Positions 27,544 through 35,298 of a DNA stretch of 64,000 bases are shown here, piece after piece. A model generated the notes under the pieces. That model was given only the letters and a program-made list of their open reading frames with translations, made no database searches and was not told the origin of the DNA. Within the stretch, counting starts at the first letter, position 1. Every line of letters begins with the position of its first letter. Both the position numbers and the translations under genes were made by a program. Origin of the DNA: an uncultured Prevotella sp. (GTDB lineage Bacteria; Bacteroidota; Bacteroidia; Bacteroidales; Bacteroidaceae). The stretch is from contig CALUMB010000004.1 of the NCBI GenBank assembly GCA_944321645.1, positions 23,399 to 87,398 on the forward strand, in the 5' to 3' direction.

Positions 27544-28443
27544 ATGAAGAAAATCAGGGCAGCCGTGGTTGGCTACGGCAACATTGGCCACTATGCAGTG
27601 CAGGCTCTCGAGGCCGCACCCGACTTTGAAATAGCAGGCATCGTGCGCCGCAACGGCGCGGATAACAAGCCGGCAGAGCTGGCAGGATACGACGTGGTGA
27701 AGGACATCAGGGAGCTTAAGGACGTGGACGTGGCCATACTCGCCACCCCCACGCGCAGCTGCGAGGAGCACGCCAGGCAGATAATCCCGCTGGGGATAAA
27801 CACCGTCGACAGCTTCGACATACACGGACAGATAAGCCAGTACCGCGCAGACATGATGCCGCTCTGCAAGGAGCACGGCCGCGTGTCGGTGATTGCGGCC
27901 GGCTGGGACCCGGGGTCGGACTCCATCGTGCGCACACTGCTCGAAGGGCTCGCCCCGAAAGGCTTGAGCTACACCAACTTCGGGCCGGGTATGTCGATGG
28001 GCCACAGCGTCTGCGTGCGCTCCAAGGCCGGGGTGAAAAACGCGCTCTCCGTAACCATCCCCCTCGGCGAGGGCATACACCGCCGCATGGTCTACGTGGA
28101 GCTTGAGGACGGGGCGAGCCTCGAAGAGGTGACCAAGGAAATCAAGGCCGACCCCTACTTCGCCAGCGACGAGACCCACGTGTTTGCCGTTCCGTCGGTA
28201 GACGACGTGCGCGACATGGGCCACGGCGTACACATGACGCGCAAGGGCGTGAGCGGAAAGACGCAGAACCAGCGCTTCGAGTTCACGATGAGCATCAACA
28301 ACCCCGCACTCACGGCGCAAGTGCTCGTAAACGTGGCACGCGCATCGCTGCGCCTGCAGCCCGGATGCTACACCATGATTGAAATCCCGGTGGTGGATAT
28401 GCTACCCGGAGACCGCGAGCAATACATCGCACACCTCGTGTAA
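27544..28443 (+). CDS. ddh: meso-Diaminopimelate D-dehydrogenase
   Basis: 299 residues. It catalyses NADPH-dependent amination of tetrahydrodipicolinate directly to meso-diaminopimelate, a one-step bypass that feeds lysine and peptidoglycan synthesis. The N-terminal Rossmann loop VVGYGNIGHYAVQAL (8-22) and the substrate-side motifs DSFDIHGQI, GWDPGSDSIVR and NFGPGMSMGHSV match the family. The gene has its own promoter and is closed by a hairpin terminator, so it is monocistronic. Confidence 0.95.
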   Translation: MKKIRAAVVGYGNIGHYAVQALEAAPDFEIAGIVRRNGADNKPAELAGYDVVKDIRELKDVDVAILATPTRSCEEHARQIIPLGINTVDSFDIHGQISQYRADMMPLCKEHGRVSVIAAGWDPGSDSIVRTLLEGLAPKGLSYTNFGPGMSMGHSVCVRSKAGVKNALSVTIPLGEGIHRRMVYVELEDGASLEEVTKEIKADPYFASDETHVFAVPSVDDVRDMGHGVHMTRKGVSGKTQNQRFEFTMSINNPALTAQVLVNVARASLRLQPGCYTMIEIPVVDMLPGDREQYIAHLV

Positions 28444-28467
28444 AGGCCGGGCCGAACGCCTGACGAC

Positions 28468-28511
28468 AGCCCCCTGCCAACGCAACATTGCAAATGCATT
28501 GGCAGGGGGCT
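28468..28511 (+). terminator. Terminator hairpin after ddh
   Basis: Perfect 13-bp stem (28468-28480 with 28499-28511) with an 18-nt loop that contains a further small GCAA/TTGC pair, 24 bp after the ddh stop. Confidence 0.7.
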
Positions 28512-28537
28512 TGGTTTGAAACCCGGCAAGCGGTTTC

Positions 28538-28648
28538 TTAAGGGATTGTTCTATAAAACTTATGTCGTGGCGATTCTTAGAAGCGGCCGAAACATGGAAT
28601 ATGTCCATACCTTTGCCATTGGACCAGAATTCACAGGACATCCCTTAA
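28538..28648. repeat. 111-bp segment with 9-bp inverted ends
   Basis: Bounded by TTAAGGGAT (28538-28546) and ATCCCTTAA (28640-28648). It directly abuts composite repeat copy C. No transposase is present. It could be a small insertion remnant or chance; the short inverted ends are the only evidence. Confidence 0.35.
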
Positions 28649-28866
28649 TTGAATATATGCAACTAAAATGCGGTCTCGCCCTCGCCTTCTTGACAACGGG
28701 GCGGGATTGCAAAGCAAAACGGGTCGTTTCGGCTTCCAAAACGGCACGTTTCGCATTGCAAAACGGCACATTTCGGAAGCCGAAACGACCCATCCCGTAA
28801 CCATTTGAGTTCCAAAGCGTTAGGCGGAAGGAAGCTGATTCGCCACGTTAACATAAAAATGTTAAC
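28649..28866 (+). repeat. Composite intergenic repeat, copy C
   Basis: The module TTGAATATATGCAACTAAAA (28649-28668) has one mismatch to copies A and D. Next come a G+C-rich spacer, then an array of AAACGGCACGTTT-like units (28715-28800) bounded by a perfect 17-bp inverted pair (28721-28737 with 28775-28791). The last part is GTTAACAT...ATGTTAAC (28847-28854, 28859-28866), itself an inverted pair. With the ddh terminator it accounts for the 464-bp gene-free stretch 28444-28907, which lies between two convergent genes. Confidence 0.7.
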
Positions 28867-28907
28867 GCCCGTTCCGCCCGTACACCTGCCCCAAAAGGCC
28901 GGATGCC

Positions 28908-29477
28908 CTACTCCACCCGCGCTCCGCCAACAGTTATGGCGCGGGGCGTCGGCTTGCCGCCAAGCAGGTTTTTGCAACCCTCGAAGCCCCCGGCAATATA
29001 CGCATTGCACGCGGCAGTGTCGCGGACGGCCTCTGCGGCTGTGATTGGCAGCGAGTACATCTCGGCGAACGGGCTGCGCACGGCTATGCGGCGCAACAGC
29101 TCGGCGGGTGCGGGCGCGGAGCTAATGCGCGAATACTCGTCGATGGTGATATCGAGATAAGCCGTGCGAGGCCCAATGCCACGGCGGTCGAGCAGGTAGC
29201 CGTCGCGCAGCGGCAGCGGGCTTACGGCGGTGCCACGCAGGTCGGCAGGGTCGGGGTAAGACACAATGCGCGTGCCTGTGGCGTCGAGCGTCACCGGCAC
29301 GAGGTTGCCGTAGTCGCCCGACGTGCGGTAGACCACGGCCATGGGGCGGTGGGCAGCCTGCCCTACGACGCGCGCCGGGGCTTTCGACATCTCCGGCTGC
29401 GCCACCTTTGCCGTCTGCGAACAGGCCGACACGGCCATTGCGGCCGCAGCGAGGGCCATTGCTGTTTTGTGTTTCAT
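28908..29477 (-). CDS. Small lipoprotein of unknown function
   Basis: 189 residues from the ATG at 29477 (MKHKTAMALAA). A lipoprotein signal ends at Cys19 (MAVSAC). The mature part is about 170 residues with no recognised domain: an extended N-terminus, then a central segment with YRTSGDYGNLVPVTLD and LRDGYLLDRRGIG. Near the C-terminus two Cys residues (AACNAYIAGGFEGCKNLL) might form a disulfide. It is probably anchored in the inner or outer membrane, facing the periplasm. It lies 178 bp from the next gene end and is probably transcribed alone. I cannot assign a function. Confidence 0.75.
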   Translation of the reverse strand: MKHKTAMALAAAAMAVSACSQTAKVAQPEMSKAPARVVGQAAHRPMAVVYRTSGDYGNLVPVTLDATGTRIVSYPDPADLRGTAVSPLPLRDGYLLDRRGIGPRTAYLDITIDEYSRISSAPAPAELLRRIAVRSPFAEMYSLPITAAEAVRDTAACNAYIAGGFEGCKNLLGGKPTPRAITVGGARVE

Positions 29478-29654
29478 GCTGTCGTTACACATTATTACAT
29501 ATATAACCAGATCGGTTTTTACGCTTTATGCAAACACCTCGATGGATGAAGGGGCGGTTTCTGCCAAAGCGAGGCCGGTGCCAGGTTGCGCCGGCCTCGC
29601 ACATTTCAGCGGCATGGAAGCCAAAAACGGCCAATGCCACACGACTCAGTACAA

Positions 29655-32042
29655 TCAACGCTTGGCCACGCGGCTAACCTTGTCGCCTTCCTTCACGATG
29701 TAGACGCCTGCCGGGAGAGACGAGAGGTCGGCCTTGGCGCCCTTCTGCGTGAGCACTCGCACGCCAGCAAGCGTGTACACCTCTATGTCGTGCGGCTGCG
29801 ACGCTTCGGCCTCCACCTTCTCCACTGGGGTCAACTTGCCGATGGTGAAGTTCAATTCGTTGTTGTTTGAAGGTATCGCGGACAGCTCGCCGTTTTCGTC
29901 TAAATAATACAGCACAATCCTATATTCGTTGCCCACGGCGGCACCAGGGATGGAACCGCTGAAGTTAAGCACACCCGATTCGCCCTCATTAACGTACAAG
30001 TCGGATGTCAACATTGCCACATTCGTAGGCTCATAAGGCTGCATCTGGAATACGGCGGCGTAAATGTTGTCGAAGTATGACCCCATCAAGCAGTTCACCT
30101 CCGCCGTAAACCTTATATCGTCCGCCACGGCAAGTCCTTCGTAGTCCATGGTTGGTGTGTCAAACATATAAAGGAATGCCGGGTCTGTAGAGGCCACACC
30201 GAATGAAACATAAATCAAGTCGCTGAGAAGTTCGTTCGTATCCAAATTGACAAGACCAACAACATACAGCCCGCTGAAATAGCCAAGTGCCTTAAATTCC
30301 ACATCCACACTCTGCCCGTCGGCAAGGACAATCAGGTTTTCGCCCATGGAAATATCAACAAGAGTTTCATCGGCTGCATCTAACAAGACGACTCCCACAT
30401 TGTGGTAGAAGTCCTCCCCGCTGTTGTTAGTCAACGTAGCACTCAATTTGAACGGCTGGAGAAAATACGCTGGAGTCTCTTGCCTGAAATTTGTCACGGC
30501 CACATTGTTCCCGGCAATCTCCGGCTTCTCGAGCTTCACGCCATTGGATGACACGGTGGCGAGCAGGTAAGGAGTAGGCGATGTGCGGTTTGTGCGGATA
30601 TCATACCACCGACGGCGGTTAGTGTCACGGAAAGCCGGGTATATTCTGTAAGTTCCATAGGTCTTGGGGAACGAAGACAGGCTGAAGTCAAAAGTTTTAT
30701 ACCCCATGCGTTTGCCAAGCTCTGTGCTATAGCCAGAAGCGATGTACTGGGTGGAGCCTGTGGCGGCGTTCACCACCTTTATGCCCATAGTAACGTCGAT
30801 GTTGCCTAAGCTGTTATTGTAGAAGCCGCCCTTTAAGGTCACCGTGGAGCTGGGGTGAGTCGAAGCCTGCTCAAAGTCGAGTTCGCCCTCGCAATATATT
30901 ATAGGAGTAAGCTGGGTGTTGCCTTTTGCAGGGCGCATCCCTATGGCTGCCCACTGGTCGATGTTATATCCAGAAGTGGCTCCGCCAATGCCGTGCTGGT
31001 GCGGGTCAAGGGCAGACAGGAGGAAGTAGCCGTCGCTCATTCCACCCCACCCCCAGTTGATGTGGAAGTAGCCATCGCGGTAGCCATCGCACACAAAAGC
31101 GTGGCCAGAGCCATCGCCCGCCATCCCACTGTAATAAACAGGGCAATCGTCGGCAAGGCTGCCGTACACAAGCTCCTGCCACTCCTCTATGCCATAAAAC
31201 TTCCGCTGGAGCAATTGCATACTTTTGTCGTAGCCAAAATAATTTATAATGCCCATGCCGCTGGTAATATCCTGCGCACCGCTCGACGATGGCGCATAAG
31301 ACATTTCGCTCGCAACACCAACGTCATACATAAGCTTGGCCACAGCATTTCGCGAAGCCTCGGTGCTGTTCTCACCATAGGTGTCGGTCATGGAATCCCA
31401 GTCATAGACGCTCTGGCTGAAATCCACGGACAACATTTCGTCGTAATAGCCGTTATTCCAACTATAAGAATGGCTGCCTGTACCCTGCAGTGGCCATTTA
31501 TGATAGTACATGAGCTGCGCCCAAGCTGTGGCCACGCAGCCCGTGACACACTTCTCGCCGCCAACAGACGGGCAGAGGGCGTTGTACGGGTCGCCTTGGT
31601 CCCAACGCGCCGTCACCATCGGCTCGATGGCATCGTAGACGGGCAGCACCCGCTTCAAGCGCGGCTTGCCTTGCGGCTGCGAGGCGGCATACTCTATCTG
31701 CCGCCCGTACTCGCCGAGCCACCAGCGCATGGCTTCGGGCATGGAGTCGGCCGAGAACGTGCCGCTGTCGGCAAAGCCGAGCACTTTGTTGGCCGCACGG
31801 TCGTCGGCAGCCACGATGACATAGCCGCCGGAGGTGCCGCGGTTGAAGGCATAATAGGCATCGGTGGCCTTGGCCAACGCCAGCTTGGGGGTTGGTTCCG
31901 TGGCCGGCGCAAGCTTGCGGCCTATGCTCCCGCCAAAAAACTCGGAGGCAATCCTGTATGCCTCGCCCTGGTCAATCTTCTCCGCCAACGCAGCACTGCC
32001 CATAAACAATGCCGCTGCGAAAACGCATAAAGTCTTTTTCAT
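29655..32042 (-). CDS. C10-family (streptopain-type) cysteine protease with C-terminal sorting-type tail
   Basis: 795 residues from the ATG at 32042 (MKKTLCVFAAALF); the earlier in-frame start would lie upstream of the likely promoter region. Parts in order: a signal peptide (1-20); a Spi-like inhibitory prodomain (about 20-130); the C10 catalytic domain with Cys169 in TGCVATAWAQ, His314 in SGHAFVCDGY and the Trp-rich INWGWGG; beta-sandwich repeats (about 400-720); and a tail with LYTLAGVRVLTQKGAK and LPAGVYIVKEG of the kind found on T9SS cargo. It is a secreted or surface protease comparable to interpain and periodontain of Prevotella and Porphyromonas, probably exported by SprA. Confidence 0.9.
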   Translation of the reverse strand: MKKTLCVFAAALFMGSAALAEKIDQGEAYRIASEFFGGSIGRKLAPATEPTPKLALAKATDAYYAFNRGTSGGYVIVAADDRAANKVLGFADSGTFSADSMPEAMRWWLGEYGRQIEYAASQPQGKPRLKRVLPVYDAIEPMVTARWDQGDPYNALCPSVGGEKCVTGCVATAWAQLMYYHKWPLQGTGSHSYSWNNGYYDEMLSVDFSQSVYDWDSMTDTYGENSTEASRNAVAKLMYDVGVASEMSYAPSSSGAQDITSGMGIINYFGYDKSMQLLQRKFYGIEEWQELVYGSLADDCPVYYSGMAGDGSGHAFVCDGYRDGYFHINWGWGGMSDGYFLLSALDPHQHGIGGATSGYNIDQWAAIGMRPAKGNTQLTPIIYCEGELDFEQASTHPSSTVTLKGGFYNNSLGNIDVTMGIKVVNAATGSTQYIASGYSTELGKRMGYKTFDFSLSSFPKTYGTYRIYPAFRDTNRRRWYDIRTNRTSPTPYLLATVSSNGVKLEKPEIAGNNVAVTNFRQETPAYFLQPFKLSATLTNNSGEDFYHNVGVVLLDAADETLVDISMGENLIVLADGQSVDVEFKALGYFSGLYVVGLVNLDTNELLSDLIYVSFGVASTDPAFLYMFDTPTMDYEGLAVADDIRFTAEVNCLMGSYFDNIYAAVFQMQPYEPTNVAMLTSDLYVNEGESGVLNFSGSIPGAAVGNEYRIVLYYLDENGELSAIPSNNNELNFTIGKLTPVEKVEAEASQPHDIEVYTLAGVRVLTQKGAKADLSSLPAGVYIVKEGDKVSRVAKR

Positions 32043-32159
32043 ATCAAGAAATTTTATTTGTATATCGTTAGTTAGCACAAAACAAACTTGACGGGTCAAA
32101 ACCCTTTGCGCCCAAATCAAATAGCCTTAGGTTCGTTCGATAGACACTATTCTGCCTTA

Positions 32160-32167
32160 CAAAGTTA
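32160..32167 (-). promoter_or_regulatory. Bacteroidetes -7 promoter element for the C10 protease
   Basis: The minus strand reads TAACTTTG. The leader to the ATG at 32042 is about 115 nt. Confidence 0.6.
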
Positions 32168-32308
32168 GGGAAAATCCGCCAAACCGGATTAATTTAAATA
32201 GAATATTTATGCTTTGTTAAGTTTTTCGGAGAGTCGGCAAATGTCAAATTAGAGTTAAAAAAGCATATAGGAAATCCGCAAAATGGCCATTGTTTCAAAA
32301 TTTTAGAG

Positions 32309-32316
32309 TAAATTTG
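32309..32316 (+). promoter_or_regulatory. Bacteroidetes -7 promoter element for the rhamnogalacturonan lyase
   Basis: TAAATTTG matches TAnnTTTG, 44 bp upstream of the ATG at 32361. Confidence 0.6.
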
Positions 32317-32360
32317 CAGGCAGTACCAATAGCTACGGATAATTTATCAATAATAAAAGC

Positions 32361-34913
32361 ATGAGGAACTTTACTTATTTAGCATTTGCGGCGTTACTGT
32401 CTGCCCATAGCGCAGCGGCCAACGCACAAGCCTCGTCGCCGACATTCCAGACGGAGAAGCTGTCGCGCGGGGTCGTGGCCGTGCCTCCGGCAAGTGGCAA
32501 CGGGATGTTTGTAAGTTGGCGACTGTTTAGCACAGATCCCGACGAGATTACCTTCGACCTCCTTCGCGACGGCAAGGTGGTGGCAACCAACATCACTGAC
32601 AAGACCAACTACGTAGACGTGAACGGCCTGGCAACCAGCAAATACCAGGTTGTGGCCAAACGTTTTGGAGTTGAGGTCGACAGGAGCGAGCCAGTAGAAG
32701 GCTGGAGTGACGTGGCACTGCGACTGAAGCTCGACCGCCCAGCAAGCGGAGTCGAGCACGGAGCCGACTACTCCTACACCCCCAACGACTGTAGTGTCGG
32801 AGATGTTGACGGAGATGGCAATTACGAGATTATCGTCAAGTGGGATCCATCCAACTCAAAAGACAACTCCCATGGTGGCTATACCGGCAACGTCATACTC
32901 GACTGCTACAAACTCGACGGCACCAAACTGTGGCGCATAGACCTCGGGCCGAACATACGCGCAGGAGCGCACTACACGCAGTTCCTTGTGTGGGACTTCG
33001 ACGGCGACGGCAAAGCCGAACTGATGTGCAAGACGGCACCGGGCAGCAAAGATGGAGCAGGCAACTACGTAAACCAGGCAGCAACAGACCCAGAGATACA
33101 GTCTGCCGACAACTCCAAAGACTGGCGCAACAGCGGCGGCAGGATTGATGGCGGCCAGGAGTACCTGACTGTGTTCGAGGGCGAAACAGGAAAAGCCCTC
33201 CACACGGTATTCTACAATCCCAACCGCAGCGCAGGCTACGGCGGTGACGGCAGCGGCACGTTCAACTGGGATGACCGTTCGGGCAAAAACGACTACGCCA
33301 GCTACGGCAACCGCGGCGAGCGTTACCTGGCCACTGTGGCTTGCCTTGACGGCCCTGACAAGCCCGCAGGAGCTGTGTTCTCACGCGGATACTACACCTA
33401 CGCATTCCTCTGGGCCGTTGGCTTCGACGGCAAGGAAATCACCACGAAGTGGTTCCACGCTGCAAGGTCGAAGACAAAGTACAGCGTAACTGACGCGGCA
33501 GGCAATACCACAGAGTACACCGCACCGGCCAGCACCGGCAACATGGGCAGCAACACGGCCTACGGCAACGGCAACCACAATCTGTCGTGCGGCGACGTTG
33601 ACGGCGACGGCTACGACGAAATCATCTGGGGCGGGTGCGCCATCGACCATGACGGCAAGCTGATGTACGCCACAGGCTACGGGCACGGCGACGCAATGCA
33701 CCTGAGCGACCTCATACCAAGCAGGCCGGGTCTGGAGGTATTCACCGTACACGAAGGCTCGCCCTACGGGTGGAACATACACGACGCAGCCACAGGAGAA
33801 GTTATCCGCTATTCCACCGGTGGCGGTGACAACGGACGCGGACTCGCCGCCGACGTGGACTTGGAAAACACCGGCTTTGAATTCTGGTCGTCTAACGACG
33901 GCAAAATCAGGAGCGCTGAGACAGGCAACGTCGTGAGTGAGGTTGGTGCTTCCACCAACTTCCGCATCTATTGGGACGGCGACCTACAGGACGAACTACT
34001 CGATGGCGGCAAACTTGACAAGTGGAACAGTGGCCGCCTATATTTAAATGGGAAGAACATTTACGACTTCGGCTCGTCGTGCAACGGCACCAAAGCCACA
34101 CCCAACCTTCAAGCTGACATCTTGGGAGACTGGCGCGAGGAAATCATACTCCACAGCGATGACGAGCTTGTCATCCTCACGACCAATGTCGCAACCTCAT
34201 ATAGGGTGCCGACTCTGATGCACGACCACATCTACCGACTTGGGGTAGCATGGCAAAACGTGGCCTACAACCAACCGCCACACCTTGGGTATTACCTGCC
34301 GGGCTACTTCACCACGCGCTACGTCAAGCTAACTCCTGGCGAGTTTGAGCAGACCGTCCAAACAGGCCAGCCCATCGACACCATCAGCCGCCGCTGGATA
34401 AACAGCTCGTTCCCGAAACTGGTATGCTCTATCGCTCCAGACGGCACCATCACAGAGGCCGGCACAATGAATGGCTTCACATTCAAGATGGATTACTTCG
34501 CAACGAAGTCGTTCACACTAACCGGCATACCGACAGAGGAAGGCGACTACAAGTTTGTCATTGCCAGCGGCACAAACAACTTGGGTAACCCTGCACGTAC
34601 CGACACCATTGTAATCCACGCCACCAAGCCATCAGGCATCAGCGACGCAAACGCAGACGGCAACAAGTGGGCAAGCGTGGAAAGCAACGTGTTCACAGAC
34701 CACATTGGCATCAACGTCAACCTGACTAAGCCGCAGAACGTGAGCGTGAAGATATTCAACACGGCAGGAGCTACAGTGTTTGGCAACGACTACCACGTGG
34801 ACGGCAATGCCAACATCAACGTGGACGGACTCGGACACCTGCGCAGCGGCATCTACATCATACGCATGGAAGCTGCCGACGGACGCTTCGTACAGAAGAT
34901 GATCAAACGCTAA
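32361..34913 (+). CDS. Rhamnogalacturonan lyase, PL11 family, with C-terminal sorting-type tail
   Basis: 850 residues with a signal peptide (about 1-22). The N-terminal fibronectin-like module precedes an eight-bladed beta-propeller that carries repeated calcium-binding loops (GDVDGDGNYEIIVKWDPS, WDFDGDGKAELMCKTAPG, CGDVDGDGYDEIIWGGCAID), as in YesW/YesX. It cleaves the rhamnose-galacturonate backbone of pectin by beta-elimination, producing the unsaturated ends on which GH105 enzymes act. The C-terminal part (about 700-850) has an Ig-like segment and ends in LRSGIYIIRMEA...FVQKMIKR, a T9SS-type tail. It is transcribed alone, with two hairpins after the stop. Confidence 0.92.
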   Translation: MRNFTYLAFAALLSAHSAAANAQASSPTFQTEKLSRGVVAVPPASGNGMFVSWRLFSTDPDEITFDLLRDGKVVATNITDKTNYVDVNGLATSKYQVVAKRFGVEVDRSEPVEGWSDVALRLKLDRPASGVEHGADYSYTPNDCSVGDVDGDGNYEIIVKWDPSNSKDNSHGGYTGNVILDCYKLDGTKLWRIDLGPNIRAGAHYTQFLVWDFDGDGKAELMCKTAPGSKDGAGNYVNQAATDPEIQSADNSKDWRNSGGRIDGGQEYLTVFEGETGKALHTVFYNPNRSAGYGGDGSGTFNWDDRSGKNDYASYGNRGERYLATVACLDGPDKPAGAVFSRGYYTYAFLWAVGFDGKEITTKWFHAARSKTKYSVTDAAGNTTEYTAPASTGNMGSNTAYGNGNHNLSCGDVDGDGYDEIIWGGCAIDHDGKLMYATGYGHGDAMHLSDLIPSRPGLEVFTVHEGSPYGWNIHDAATGEVIRYSTGGGDNGRGLAADVDLENTGFEFWSSNDGKIRSAETGNVVSEVGASTNFRIYWDGDLQDELLDGGKLDKWNSGRLYLNGKNIYDFGSSCNGTKATPNLQADILGDWREEIILHSDDELVILTTNVATSYRVPTLMHDHIYRLGVAWQNVAYNQPPHLGYYLPGYFTTRYVKLTPGEFEQTVQTGQPIDTISRRWINSSFPKLVCSIAPDGTITEAGTMNGFTFKMDYFATKSFTLTGIPTEEGDYKFVIASGTNNLGNPARTDTIVIHATKPSGISDANADGNKWASVESNVFTDHIGINVNLTKPQNVSVKIFNTAGATVFGNDYHVDGNANINVDGLGHLRSGIYIIRMEAADGRFVQKMIKR

Positions 34914-34963
34914 ACAATACAGCACAGCCGCAACAACGGCGAACTGCAAACGGCGCACATCGA

Positions 34964-34989
34964 CCGACAGGCGGCAAACAGCCTGTCGG
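34964..34989 (+). terminator. First hairpin after the PL11 lyase
   Basis: A 9-bp perfect stem CCGACAGGC/GCCTGTCGG with an 8-nt loop, about 50 bp after the stop. It has no T-run. Confidence 0.5.
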
Positions 34990-35000
34990 CCGCAAACAAA

Positions 35001-35056
35001 GAGCCAATGTAGCCTGCAAACCCGACGCACAACGGGCTTGCAGGCTTCATTGGCTC
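35001..35056 (+). terminator. Long hairpin after the PL11 lyase
   Basis: A 24-bp stem with two mismatches (35001-35024 with 35033-35056) and an 8-nt loop. This is the likely 3' end of the lyase transcript. Confidence 0.7.
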
Positions 35057-35164
35057 TTACTGTTGGGTAACATCGACAGCCACAAAACGCACAGGCGAAC
35101 CCTACGAGAGTGCCAGATTTGCAAATTCAGCCCGGCAGCCACGAATTACTTTACGCAGGCCACG

Positions 35165-35172
35165 TATCTTTG
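35165..35172 (+). promoter_or_regulatory. Distal promoter candidate for the class II ribonucleotide reductase
   Basis: TATCTTTG matches TAnnTTTG and would give a leader of about 120 nt. That leader contains an imperfect GGAAACTTTC / GGAAAAGTTTTC inverted pair (about 35198-35236). Confidence 0.45.
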
Positions 35173-35267
35173 TGACGGCTAAAAAGTTATCCTTTTCAGG
35201 AAACTTTCTGCCCGCGCCTTGCGGAAAAGTTTTCAGAAAAACATTTTTCTTTCTCGCAAAAAAAGCA

Positions 35268-35275
35268 TAACTTTG
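35268..35275 (+). promoter_or_regulatory. Proximal promoter for the class II ribonucleotide reductase
   Basis: TAACTTTG matches TAnnTTTG and ends 23 bp before the ATG at 35299, leaving too little leader for any riboswitch. Confidence 0.65.
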
Positions 35276-35298
35276 CCGCCAATAACAACGACCAAATC

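Larger units (their letters stand above)
32043..32360. other. Divergent promoter region between the C10 protease and the PL11 lyase
   Basis: A 318-bp A+T-rich gap with two face-away TAnnTTTG promoters (32160-32167 minus, 32309-32316 plus). Nothing else is recognisable. Confidence 0.6.
34914..35298. other. Gene-free stretch between the PL11 lyase and the class II ribonucleotide reductase
   Basis: Holds two 3' hairpins of the lyase gene and two promoter-like elements for the reductase. No cobalamin riboswitch could be recognised. Confidence 0.6.

Noticed and set aside
28538-28648. Complete insertion sequence next to repeat copy C
   Set aside because: No transposase and too short; only inverted ends are present, so at most a remnant.
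28516-28800. Small open frame of about 94 codons across the repeat region after ddh
   Set aside because: It is a translation of repeat copy C with no start signal and no plausible protein features.
34914-35298. Cobalamin riboswitch in front of nrdJ
   Set aside because: No B12-box-like conserved core could be recognised, and the predicted leaders are too short.
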